Shown one piece after another: positions 1-6,374 of a DNA stretch of 18,124 nt (its first letter is position 1; each line of letters begins with the position of its first letter). The notes beneath the pieces were generated by a model. That model was not told the origin of the DNA, searched no databases, and saw only the letters and a list, made by a program, of their open reading frames with translations. Source of the stretch: Desulfosarcina sp. (GTDB taxonomy: Bacteria > Desulfobacterota > Desulfobacteria > Desulfobacterales > Desulfosarcinaceae); NCBI GenBank assembly GCA_030642405.1, contig DAOWNV010000016.1, positions 1 to 18,124 on the forward strand, given 5' to 3'. The position numbers and the translations under genes are program-made.

Positions 1-174
1 ATTAATGCCACCTTTTCCGCAACAGGCACCACCCTAAAAGAAATTGAGAAAAACGCGATCTTCCAGGCCCTCCAGAGGAATAATTGGAAAAGGGCAGTAA
101 CTGCTAAGGAGCTTGAAATCAACAAAAACACCCTCCGCCGCAAAATCATACTCTACGGAATTGAGAGGAAATAA
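1..174 (+). CDS. C-terminal end of an NtrC-type response regulator (Fis-like HTH), 5'-truncated by the window
   Basis: Frame 1 is open from the first base to a TAA at 172-174, giving the last 57 residues of a longer protein. The residues TLKEIEKNAIFQAL, then RNNWKRAVTAKELEI and NKNTLRRKI, form the three-helix Fis-type DNA-binding domain that ends sigma-54-dependent activators of the NtrC family. In that family this domain binds enhancer sites, while the missing AAA+ and receiver domains drive open-complex formation. Those domains lie outside the window, so membership rests only on the HTH. The stop is 14 bp before the start of the first YkgJ-family gene, so the regulator and the YkgJ pair are probably cotranscribed. 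No sigma-54 (-24/-12) promoter was recognised within the window. Confidence 0.8.
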   Translation: MNATFSATGTTLKEIEKNAIFQALQRNNWKRAVTAKELEINKNTLRRKIILYGIERK

Positions 175-188
175 ACGAGGTATAAGGC

Positions 189-992
189 ATGACAAAACAA
201 AACAAAGAAAATAAAAGGCAAGGTTTAACCGTACTAACCCCGGAAGAACATTTCCACTTTGATTGTCATCAAAACCTTGATTGTTTTACACAATGTTGTC
301 GCGATATCTCTATTTTTCTAACACCATATGATATCCTTCGTATGAAAAACGCCCTTAAAATAACATCAGGAGATTTTTTGACAAGCTATACCGATATTCT
401 TGTCGGCGATGCAGGGTTAGCTGTAGTTGCGTTGAGAATGCGCGATGACGAAAAGAAAAGTTGTCCGTTTGTTACGTCAGGGGGATGCAAAATATACGAG
501 GATCGACCCTGGTCCTGCAGGATATATCCACTAAAACCTGAAAGCACCGAAATAACGGAAAAATCGGGAAAAGAATATTATTCTGTCATGGCTGTCCCCT
601 TTTGTCTCGGTCTTGCCGAGGACAAGGCCATGACTGTTGAAAGGTGGAAGACCGGGCAGGGTATTCCCATTTACTTAGAGATGGAAAATCCTTTTAAGAA
701 AATCACTATGAATAAGTCTCTCAGCGATAAAAAAATTATCAATAAAAAGATCCAGGAGATGTATTATATGGCCTGTTATGACCTGGATCGTTTCAGGCGT
801 TTTGTATTTGAAAGCAAATTTTTGGAAACCTTTGAGGTGGAAACGGAAATGGTGGGGAAAATAAAGCATGATGATGTTGAGCTTTATAAATTCGCTATGA
901 GATGGCTCGAATACGGCCTGCTCGGTCAACATGTGATTAAAATGAAACCGGATGTCATGGAGACCAAAAAGCAGGAGCTGAAAAGCAAATGA
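189..992 (+). CDS. YkgJ-family CxxxCC cysteine-cluster protein (first of a tandem pair)
   Basis: A 267-residue soluble protein with no signal peptide or membrane segment. It carries the YkgJ (Fe/Zn-chelating) pattern: C26, C32, C36 and C37 (DCFTQCC), then C92 (SCPF), C100 (GGCKIYEDRP), C110 (SCRIYPL) and C139. In this family the cluster is thought to bind iron or zinc; no reaction is established. The second half (about 150-267) is longer than in minimal YkgJ proteins, and its helical segment MYYMACYDLDRFRRFVFE recurs almost unchanged in the next gene. The start ATG is preceded by GAGG at a spacing of about 8-10 nt. The stop overlaps the start of the next gene (ATGA), which indicates translational coupling. 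The regulator upstream may control the pair; this is inference. Confidence 0.85.
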   Translation: MTKQNKENKRQGLTVLTPEEHFHFDCHQNLDCFTQCCRDISIFLTPYDILRMKNALKITSGDFLTSYTDILVGDAGLAVVALRMRDDEKKSCPFVTSGGCKIYEDRPWSCRIYPLKPESTEITEKSGKEYYSVMAVPFCLGLAEDKAMTVERWKTGQGIPIYLEMENPFKKITMNKSLSDKKIINKKIQEMYYMACYDLDRFRRFVFESKFLETFEVETEMVGKIKHDDVELYKFAMRWLEYGLLGQHVIKMKPDVMETKKQELKSK

Positions 993-1750
993 TAGATCAG
1001 GAACTGATGCAACCCATACCGGACCGGATATTCCGGTTTGCCTGCCATAAAGACTTGCCATGCTTCACAAAATGTTGTGCCAATCTTAATCTGGTGCTTA
1101 CCCCTTATGATGTCCTTCGCCTTAAAAACAGGCTCAACCTCTCATCCGAGGCATTCTTAGAAAAGTACACCAATAGTTATATCGATGAAGCTTATGGGGT
1201 TCCGGTCGTCAAGCTAACAATGAATAATGATAAAACCCGTCGTTGTCCTTTTGTGAGCCCGGACGGTTGTGCTGTCTATGAAGATCGGCCAAGTGCCTGT
1301 CGCCTTTATCCCCTTGGACGGGCGGCCTCGAAAATATTCGAGGAACACCCTGCAGGAGAATATTACTTTGTTGTAAAAGAGTCTCACTGCCTCGGGTTTA
1401 ATGAAAAACGGGATTGGACGGTTCAAGAGTGGATTATTAATCAGGGCATGGACGAATATAATGCCATGAATGATTCTTTCATGAACATCACGGCAGGCAG
1501 GCAAGCAAAAACCATCAAGGCGCTAAACGACCAGCAGTTACAAATGTATTATATGGCCTATTACAGCCTGGATGAATTCAGGCGTTTTATATTTGAAACA
1601 ACTTTTCTGGATAAGTTTGATATTACGAAAGATGTTCAAAAACGAATCAAAACAGATGAAACTGAACTGATGGCATTTGCCTGTCAATGGCTTAAATTTT
1701 CCCTGTTTGGAGAAAAGACCATTCCGATTAGCAGCCACCACCGTGCATAA
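989..1750 (+). CDS. YkgJ-family CxxxCC cysteine-cluster protein (second of a tandem pair)
   Basis: A 253-residue paralogue of the preceding gene, starting inside its stop codon (ATGA). The same Cys ligands are kept in the same order: C19, C25, C29 and C30 (PCFTKCC), C86 (RCPF), C94 (DGCAVYEDRP), C104 (ACRLYPL) and C134. The C-terminal segment MYYMAYYSLDEFRRFIFE matches the first copy closely, so the pair arose by tandem duplication and both copies look intact. The family is assumed to chelate Fe or Zn; the substrate and role are unknown. The coupled start suggests the two proteins are made in equal amounts and may work as a heterodimer, which is inference. The gene ends 9 bp before the stop of a convergent small gene, with a GGCCGGCC palindrome between them. 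Confidence 0.85.
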   Translation: MIDQELMQPIPDRIFRFACHKDLPCFTKCCANLNLVLTPYDVLRLKNRLNLSSEAFLEKYTNSYIDEAYGVPVVKLTMNNDKTRRCPFVSPDGCAVYEDRPSACRLYPLGRAASKIFEEHPAGEYYFVVKESHCLGFNEKRDWTVQEWIINQGMDEYNAMNDSFMNITAGRQAKTIKALNDQQLQMYYMAYYSLDEFRRFIFETTFLDKFDITKDVQKRIKTDETELMAFACQWLKFSLFGEKTIPISSHHRA

Positions 1751-1759
1751 TGGCCGGCC

Positions 1760-2026
1760 TTACTCCATAATATTATCTTTCAGGGCGTCATAAGACCATA
1801 CCGGTATGGGTGCTCCTTTTCCTGTATCAGGATCTATACGGCAGCGATACGATGCCCTGGTTGCCTGTTGTTCCCATACCCGTTCCCAGCCTTGAACAAA
1901 ATAGGAACATTCGTCATTAAAACAAATGTAAAAGAATTCATTAGGCCAAGTAGAGGCAATGGGAACTTTCCATTTTTTCATCTCTTGCCCACAATGGGGA
2001 CACATCGGTGCTTTCTTGTCTGACAT
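1760..2026 (-). CDS. Small zinc-finger protein with Ogr/Delta-type cysteine spacing
   Basis: An 88-residue protein with four cysteines, C9, C12, C35 and C40, in the pattern C-x2-C-x22-C-x4-C. This is the spacing of the P2 Ogr / P4 Delta late-gene activators, which bind one zinc and recruit RNA polymerase. The local motifs MCPHCGQEM and CFNDECSYF also fit that fold. No phage genes are near. The C-terminal half (WERVWEQQATRASYRCRIDPDTGKG) is unfamiliar and could be a partner-binding region. The start lacks a strong Shine-Dalgarno sequence, with only GAG and AAAG triplets upstream. The gene is convergent with the YkgJ pair and divergent from the next gene. DNA binding is a hypothesis, and a purely structural zinc ribbon is equally possible. 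Confidence 0.7.
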   Translation of the reverse strand: MSDKKAPMCPHCGQEMKKWKVPIASTWPNEFFYICFNDECSYFVQGWERVWEQQATRASYRCRIDPDTGKGAPIPVWSYDALKDNIME

Positions 2027-2042
2027 CTCTTTATCTCGGTAA

Positions 2043-2083
2043 ATTTAATAATGATTTAATAATGATTTAATAATGATTTAATA
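2043..2083. repeat. 11-bp tandem repeat (about 3.7 copies) in a divergent promoter region
   Basis: The unit ATTTAATAATG is repeated exactly at 2043-2053, 2054-2064 and 2065-2075, with a partial fourth copy at 2076-2083. The 11-bp period is close to one helical turn, so each copy presents the same DNA face. It lies 17 bp upstream of the start of the zinc-finger gene, in the gap shared with the divergent Cys-rich gene. It could be an iterated protein-binding site, an UP-like AT-rich element or a slippage-prone microsatellite. Confidence 0.85.
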
Positions 2084-2091
2084 TTATATCA

Positions 2092-2108
2092 TGTTATTTA
2101 ATATAACA
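2092..2108. promoter_or_regulatory. Palindromic operator-like site between divergent genes
   Basis: TGTTAT and ATAACA form a perfect 6-bp inverted repeat separated by TTAAT. It lies midway between the divergent zinc-finger gene and the Cys-rich gene, and about 20 bp upstream of a candidate -35 box on the plus strand. Such a position fits an operator for a dimeric regulator. In AT-rich DNA a 6-bp arm can occur by chance. Confidence 0.3.
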
Positions 2109-2127
2109 AGAACCTAAAAAAATCGAC

Positions 2128-2155
2128 TTGAAATTATCAGAAAACGATCTATAAA
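2128..2155 (+). promoter_or_regulatory. Candidate sigma-70 promoter for the 86-residue Cys-rich gene
   Basis: A TTGAAA box at 2128-2133 and a TATAAA box at 2150-2155 are separated by 16 bp. They are followed 45 bp later by the start ATG at 2201, which has an AAAGGAAAGAG ribosome-binding site. Orientation, spacing and box quality are good, but the surrounding DNA is AT-rich. Confidence 0.45.
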
Positions 2156-2200
2156 TGTAAAGGCTTTGAAAATATCTCATATCAAAAGAAAGGAAAGAGC

Positions 2201-2461
2201 ATGACTAAGATTATAGAAAATAACAACCTTCTCCGCGATCATTACGAGGCGACCCTGGAAAATGGATCGCTGATAATGAAACCTTATTGCGCCTGTGGTA
2301 ATTCCCTTGATGAAGATTACTTCTGTGATAAGTGTAACAGACGGTGCAATTGTAATCAAATCATCTGTGACAATGAAAACACCCTAAAACTGGTTAAAAA
2401 TTACACCAGGAAATCACCCCAATTTTCTGCATTCAAAATCAAACTTGCAAGTGAAAGCTGA
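2201..2461 (+). CDS. Small cysteine-rich protein (CxC/CxxC/CxC), function unknown
   Basis: An 86-residue protein with seven cysteines packed between residues 30 and 56: C30 and C32 (YCACGN), C42 and C45 (FCDKC), C49 and C51 (RCNCN) and C56. The pattern could hold one or two zinc ions, or an iron-sulfur centre. The N-terminus is polar and the C-terminus basic (KNYTRKSPQFSAFKIK). There is no signal peptide and no membrane segment. A good ribosome-binding site (AAAGGAAAGAG) and a candidate promoter support it as a real gene despite its size. I do not recognise the family. It faces away from the Ogr-like zinc-finger gene and shares its regulatory gap, so the two may be coregulated. It converges on the SEC-C gene. 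Confidence 0.7.
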   Translation: MTKIIENNNLLRDHYEATLENGSLIMKPYCACGNSLDEDYFCDKCNRRCNCNQIICDNENTLKLVKNYTRKSPQFSAFKIKLASES

Positions 2462-2473
2462 TCATTACCGAGC

Positions 2474-2504
2474 ATACAGATATTCGTCACCATACAGTCT
2501 GTAT
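2474..2504. terminator. Inverted repeats between convergent genes, possible weak bidirectional terminator
   Basis: ATACAGA (2474-2480) pairs with TCTGTAT (2498-2504) around a 17-nt loop. The overlapping ATACAG (2492-2497) and CTGTAT (2499-2504) also form a tight palindrome. The position, 13 bp past one stop and 17 bp before the stop of the convergent gene, fits a terminator. There is no T-tract on either side, so intrinsic termination would be weak. Confidence 0.3.
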
Positions 2505-2520
2505 CCTGCTATCTAAGATC

Positions 2521-3822
2521 TTACAGGTCTTTCAACTTTTCAATCGCCGCATCGATCATTTTCTCGCCCCCGATTCTTTGAGTTGCAGCAATCATAACAG
2601 GCAGGGCCTCGACGTTATTATATTTACCAAGAGCATCTCCCACCCAATTGACTATGTGAGAGCTCTCATGCTCAAGAAGGCGTAAAAGCAATTCATAGGA
2701 GGCCGGGACTCGAATATTCCCGAGTACCGATACAATGCCGGTTTTTATTGGATCAAATGCTTTATCCCTGGAAAAGGCCTCCTCAATATAAGGTATGACT
2801 GTTTCTCTTAGATTCTCCAGGTAATGGAGGCTGGCCCCGGATGCATAAGCAAAGCCGAACATCGACATGTCAATAAGGGTATGAATTGCCATGTCTGTTT
2901 TATAAGAGGAAAGAATTTCAGGCACAAAAATTCCTGCCCAGGAGTATTTACAGGCCAGTGGCAAGAGATACGGTATAATCTCAGGTCCTATTGTATTAAG
3001 CTTGTCCAGTGTTTCCTTTAGGGCATTCTTACGTAGTTCAAGACCATTGGAATGTTTTTCCGGAAATTGATTTGTATCATCTGCTGTTTGAAGTTTTTTT
3101 ATAAGTGCGATAATCTTCGCATTTTTCATTTCGGAATACAGGACTAAATAATCTTTTGTCTTCAGGGCGATCCAATATTTCTGCAGCCATGTCAGGGGAG
3201 GATAGTAGTAGGATAATGCAGGCTTATCTATCTCAGCATCCCGATAGCGCCCGTGTTCGATAAAGTAATCTTTTTCCGATCTGGCAACTTCCAGCCTGCA
3301 CCTGCAAATCTCGATTGCCTTCTCGCACTCACCGGCATATAAATGACAGGTTGCCACTATATCATGAAGCCTGTCTTCATTTGGGTAGTTGCTAATCAGA
3401 TTCAATGCAAGCCGAATCGCTTCGGCATTTTTCCGGGAGCTCAGCAGGCCAAAGGCCTTTTCAATGTGCTTAATAAGTTGTTTTTGCTCTCTTTCCTTTG
3501 CCCGCAAATTTTCTGCCTGTTCCGGATCTTTGGCCTGTCTGGCTGCCTCATGTCTTTCTAAACAGCAATGCTTGTATTTTTTCCCGGAACCGCAGGGACA
3601 GGGCTCATTCCTGCCGATTTTTTCCGAGGGCACATCAGTAAATTCATCCCTCTTACGCTCGGCCTGAGCTAGCAAATCATCCCGCATCCGGAAAAGCTGT
3701 TCCTTTTTGATTCCGGCTTTTAGAGCGATAACATCCGGATCACCCCCCTGAAGAAGCTCCAAAACAGGTTCAAGCTCTGCTTCTGACATCGTATCAAATT
3801 GCAACTCACTGGAATTACTCAT
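2521..3822 (-). CDS. SEC-C motif protein with helical/HEAT-like repeats
   Basis: A 433-residue cytoplasmic protein. Residues 12-58 form a short helical domain (LLQGGDPDVIALKAGIKKEQ) that resembles a helix-turn-helix. Residues 70-87 are a textbook SEC-C zinc motif, GRNEPCPCGSGKKYKHCC, with ligands C75, C77, C86 and C87, as at the C-terminus of SecA and in many small adaptor proteins. A charged coiled-coil-like segment (about 88-120) and TPR-like helices (about 105-200) follow. From about 260 to the end, helical repeats resembling HEAT repeats are seen (for example ASYELLLRLLEHES and VEALPVMIAATQ). SEC-C often mediates protein contacts, for instance with SecB or the ribosome, but no such role is shown here. 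The start has a modest purine-rich site (AGAGAAG). It converges on the Cys-rich gene. Confidence 0.7.
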   Translation of the reverse strand: MSNSSELQFDTMSEAELEPVLELLQGGDPDVIALKAGIKKEQLFRMRDDLLAQAERKRDEFTDVPSEKIGRNEPCPCGSGKKYKHCCLERHEAARQAKDPEQAENLRAKEREQKQLIKHIEKAFGLLSSRKNAEAIRLALNLISNYPNEDRLHDIVATCHLYAGECEKAIEICRCRLEVARSEKDYFIEHGRYRDAEIDKPALSYYYPPLTWLQKYWIALKTKDYLVLYSEMKNAKIIALIKKLQTADDTNQFPEKHSNGLELRKNALKETLDKLNTIGPEIIPYLLPLACKYSWAGIFVPEILSSYKTDMAIHTLIDMSMFGFAYASGASLHYLENLRETVIPYIEEAFSRDKAFDPIKTGIVSVLGNIRVPASYELLLRLLEHESSHIVNWVGDALGKYNNVEALPVMIAATQRIGGEKMIDAAIEKLKDL

Positions 3823-3961
3823 ATATTTATCTTCTCTGTTTTAAACTGAAAAATGTGAGATCACAATAATTGACAGCCGCACAAGAATGCCGGCTCATGC
3901 AGCTGCCATGGAGGATACCCGTATGGCATTACACAGGTATCTTGCCCAAAAATCTTTTATA
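3823..3961. other. Intergenic gap upstream of the SEC-C gene, with short inverted repeats
   Basis: No gene is seen in this 139-bp gap between two minus-strand genes. It holds TGTGAGATCACA (3854-3865), a palindrome with 5-bp arms and a 2-bp spacer. It also holds AGCCG/CGGCT around an 11-nt loop near 3875-3895 and GATACC/GGTATC at 3914-3919 and 3936-3941. Any of these could belong to the SEC-C gene's promoter or to the end of the upstream transcript. None is strong alone. Confidence 0.35.
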
Positions 3962-4309
3962 TTAACATAAGTTCCAACGGACATTCCCGAATCCTTGATC
4001 AAAAGTCCGGAAGTCATCAGGATTAAGGGTATGGATTCCGTCTTGATCAAACTTCAATAATCGATAAGATACTATTTCCTTTTGTTCATCTACGATCTCA
4101 TCGCATAGAGCGACCAAATTGTCTACTGCATTCACTTGAGTCTCGACGGTCGCCCGGACAATTGACGTATTTGGATTCTCCGAATCTTTTTTAAAGCCGG
4201 CCAATATTACCTCTGCCATCCGATTATCGCTGACCGGCATCGGAAAAACCGCAATATAGATCTCTGTCACCCGCTCAATCATATTTTCTGCTTTGTCAGC
4301 GCATATCAT
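3962..4309 (-). CDS. Uncharacterised 115-residue protein downstream of aprBA
   Basis: I do not recognise this protein. It is soluble, mixed alpha/beta and acidic, with three scattered cysteines (C3, C69 and the last residue, C115) that form no cluster. Segments include TEIYIAVFPMPVSDNR, EVILAGFKKD and a helical stretch NAVDNLVALCDEIVDEQ. The ATG has an AAAGGA ribosome-binding site 7 nt upstream, which favours a real gene. It lies 97 bp after aprA on the same strand, beyond a hairpin, so it could be expressed by read-through from aprBA or from its own promoter. It is not QmoA, which would be a much larger flavoprotein. A role linked to sulfate reduction is speculative. Confidence 0.6.
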   Translation of the reverse strand: MICADKAENMIERVTEIYIAVFPMPVSDNRMAEVILAGFKKDSENPNTSIVRATVETQVNAVDNLVALCDEIVDEQKEIVSYRLLKFDQDGIHTLNPDDFRTFDQGFGNVRWNLC

Positions 4310-4361
4310 TTTAAGATTCCTTTAAATGGGCGGAAACATCAAATACTCTACCAGAAAAGGA

Positions 4362-4397
4362 TTTACCCCCAGCCGCGCATCGGTACCTGGGGGCAAA
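4362..4397 (-). terminator. Hairpin downstream of aprA, probable terminator
   Basis: An inverted repeat begins 10 bp past the aprA stop. TTTGCCCCCAG (4397-4387 read on the minus strand) pairs with CTGGGGGTAAA (4372-4362) around a 14-nt loop, with one internal mismatch. The stem is strong and GC-rich, but the following T-run is weak (AAATCCTTTTC). It may therefore act as a partial terminator or an mRNA 3'-stabilising structure that separates highly expressed aprBA from the small gene downstream. Confidence 0.65.
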
Positions 4398-4406
4398 TTA
4401 CAGAAC

Positions 4407-6359
4407 TTACATGCCCACGACATCTTTAATGTCTACAAGATGTACTAACGGTCTTGTCAGCATTGTAAACTCATCTTTTTCCGCATCGTAAACAGAGTTT
4501 ACGTATACCTTTCCCCATTTATCTTCATCCATCTTTCGGAAATCAGAACGGTAGTAGTACCCGGGCCATCTGGTTTCCTCACGGAATAGTTTATGCCGAG
4601 TATGGGCTTCAGCGATCTGGACCCTGTGGACGTTTTCCCAGCACCGCATCAACTCATGAAGATTTCGAGCAGCGAGTTTGGGAAGATCCTCTTTGAGGAG
4701 TTTCAGAAGATCAAGAGCAATATTCAGCGTGATCGCGCTGCAGGTGTACTGTGTACCCCAGCCGGCTACGTATTCATCCATGATCTTGTTAAGACGGAAT
4801 ATGGCCATTTTAGGGGTAATGTAATACGGATTGACTTCCTCCACCGGCATATCATACTTTTTGGTAGCCGTACCCAGGGTGGTGTAAGCTGTATGCTCTT
4901 CATAGTACTTAAGCGGAAGCACAATCTGCTCCTTTAGCTTATCCACTTCTGCGGAATCAAATTCAGGCATTTCAGGATTATCCACACAATACTTTATAGC
5001 CGCTTTTGCTGCAATTCGTCCCTCGGTAAAAGAACCCGAAGAAAACTTGTGGCTTGACAGCCCGACGCCGTCACCGGCTGAAAACAGGCCTTTTACCGTG
5101 GTCATACGGTTGTAACCCCAGAAATACTCCTTCTTGGATTCTTCGGTCTGGATATCTTCAGGGCCACTGCACCATGCACCGGAAGCCCCGGAGTGGGAAC
5201 CGATAAAGTAAGGTTCTGACGGCTGGATTTCGGAAGGTCCCTCCTCGGGGAATACATCCTTTGAGGCCCAGAGAACCGCCTGGCTGATGGTCATGTCGAG
5301 AAAGTCCTCCCATGCTTCGGCCTCAAGCTTTTTCATCTCCTTTTTATATGTTTTTTCATCAGGAGCTCTATCCGCAATCTTTTTAATGGCCTTATCCGTA
5401 TGAATTAAAATCGGGCCATCACCCTTATGGAACATTTCAATCATCATCAGGTGGTTTCTAAGGCAAGTGGGAATCGGTTTAACTTCCCCATAGGGCGGCC
5501 AGTTGTGAAGTTCGCCCCCCTCAGCCAAGCCTTCGGCCATGTAGTTGAAACCGGTGGCTGAAGTTGCCGCCGCCTTAAATAGCAAGAACCATGCCCCCAC
5601 CGGGCCATATGCATCCTTGTACCTTCCGGGAATGAAAACAACCTCCTGGGAAGTCATTTCAGCACCGGCAGTGGTCGTCAGATAAGAGGTTGACCCTGCA
5701 TTCCAAGGTGGATACCATGCCCTACCTAAACCTTCTCCGGTTGACCGCGGTTTAAAAACGTGAACGGCACCGCCTGCACATGCAAGGCAGGTTTTAAATT
5801 TAAATACATAGATTTCGGGATCTCTTACGCTGAACCCTATAGCGCCTGCCACTTTATTTTTGTCGTTTTTGTCGAGTAAAAGTCGAACAACAAATACGCG
5901 TTCGATAACGTTGTCCATGCCAACAGCGTTCTTGGCGGCCTCAGCAACGATGGCCTTATAAGATTCGCCGTTGATCATAAGTTGCCACCGGCCTTCATGG
6001 ACATAATTGCCTTCTCCATCTTTCCAGATTGGAAGTCCGTATTCCTCAAACATGTGGACCGATCCGTTGACGTGCCTGGAAATATCCATGACCAGATCAT
6101 CCCGGCAAAGACCCATTAGGTCTTGCCTGACATAGCTGAGATAATCGACAGGGCTATTATCACCCTGATATTGATTGATGGCTGAAAGCCCCATTCCTAC
6201 AGCACCGCTTCGTTCCATAGCGGCCTTATCCACCACGGTAACTTTCAAATTATTTTCTTTAGCCCAATATGCACCTTCCACAGCAGCGCCGCATCCCGCC
6301 ATTCCTGGACCGATAATTAAAAAATCAGTGGTAACCTCGACTGTTTTGAATTCTTGCAT
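4407..6359 (-). CDS. aprA: Adenylylsulfate (APS) reductase, alpha subunit
   Basis: A 650-residue FAD flavoprotein, the usual length for dissimilatory AprA. In the cytoplasm it converts APS to sulfite and AMP, the second step of sulfate respiration, via a flavin-sulfite adduct. Visible hallmarks are the FAD-binding segment IIGPGMAGCGAA (about 15-26), MERSGAVGMGLSAIN (48-62), EGRWQLMINGESYK (122-135), the active-site stretch RYKDAYGPVGAWF (246-258), PTCLRNH (297-303), GSHSGASGAWCSGP (387-400) with the conserved His 389, and the second FAD segment GLFSAGDGVGLSSHKFSSGS (424-443). The start follows a near-perfect AAAGGAGGTGA ribosome-binding site that overlaps the aprB stop, 15 bp away, as expected for a highly translated partner subunit. 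No qmoABC genes follow. Confidence 0.97.
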   Translation of the reverse strand: MQEFKTVEVTTDFLIIGPGMAGCGAAVEGAYWAKENNLKVTVVDKAAMERSGAVGMGLSAINQYQGDNSPVDYLSYVRQDLMGLCRDDLVMDISRHVNGSVHMFEEYGLPIWKDGEGNYVHEGRWQLMINGESYKAIVAEAAKNAVGMDNVIERVFVVRLLLDKNDKNKVAGAIGFSVRDPEIYVFKFKTCLACAGGAVHVFKPRSTGEGLGRAWYPPWNAGSTSYLTTTAGAEMTSQEVVFIPGRYKDAYGPVGAWFLLFKAAATSATGFNYMAEGLAEGGELHNWPPYGEVKPIPTCLRNHLMMIEMFHKGDGPILIHTDKAIKKIADRAPDEKTYKKEMKKLEAEAWEDFLDMTISQAVLWASKDVFPEEGPSEIQPSEPYFIGSHSGASGAWCSGPEDIQTEESKKEYFWGYNRMTTVKGLFSAGDGVGLSSHKFSSGSFTEGRIAAKAAIKYCVDNPEMPEFDSAEVDKLKEQIVLPLKYYEEHTAYTTLGTATKKYDMPVEEVNPYYITPKMAIFRLNKIMDEYVAGWGTQYTCSAITLNIALDLLKLLKEDLPKLAARNLHELMRCWENVHRVQIAEAHTRHKLFREETRWPGYYYRSDFRKMDEDKWGKVYVNSVYDAEKDEFTMLTRPLVHLVDIKDVVGM

Positions 6360-6374
6360 AATTCGTCACCTCCT

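Noticed and set aside
675..1061. 128-residue minus-strand open frame across the YkgJ pair
   Set aside because: It is antisense to two well-supported genes and shows no recognisable domain; a similar shadow frame occurs opposite the second copy because the two genes are paralogues.
2043..2083. CRISPR-like repeat array
   Set aside because: Units are only 11 bp and directly adjacent, without spacers, and there are no cas genes.
3854..3865. CRP-like site TGTGA...TCACA
   Set aside because: The half-sites match the CRP consensus, but the spacer is 2 bp instead of 6, so a CRP dimer would not fit.
3870..3875. Perfect TTGACA on the plus strand
   Set aside because: No -10 box lies at the right distance and no plus-strand gene follows.
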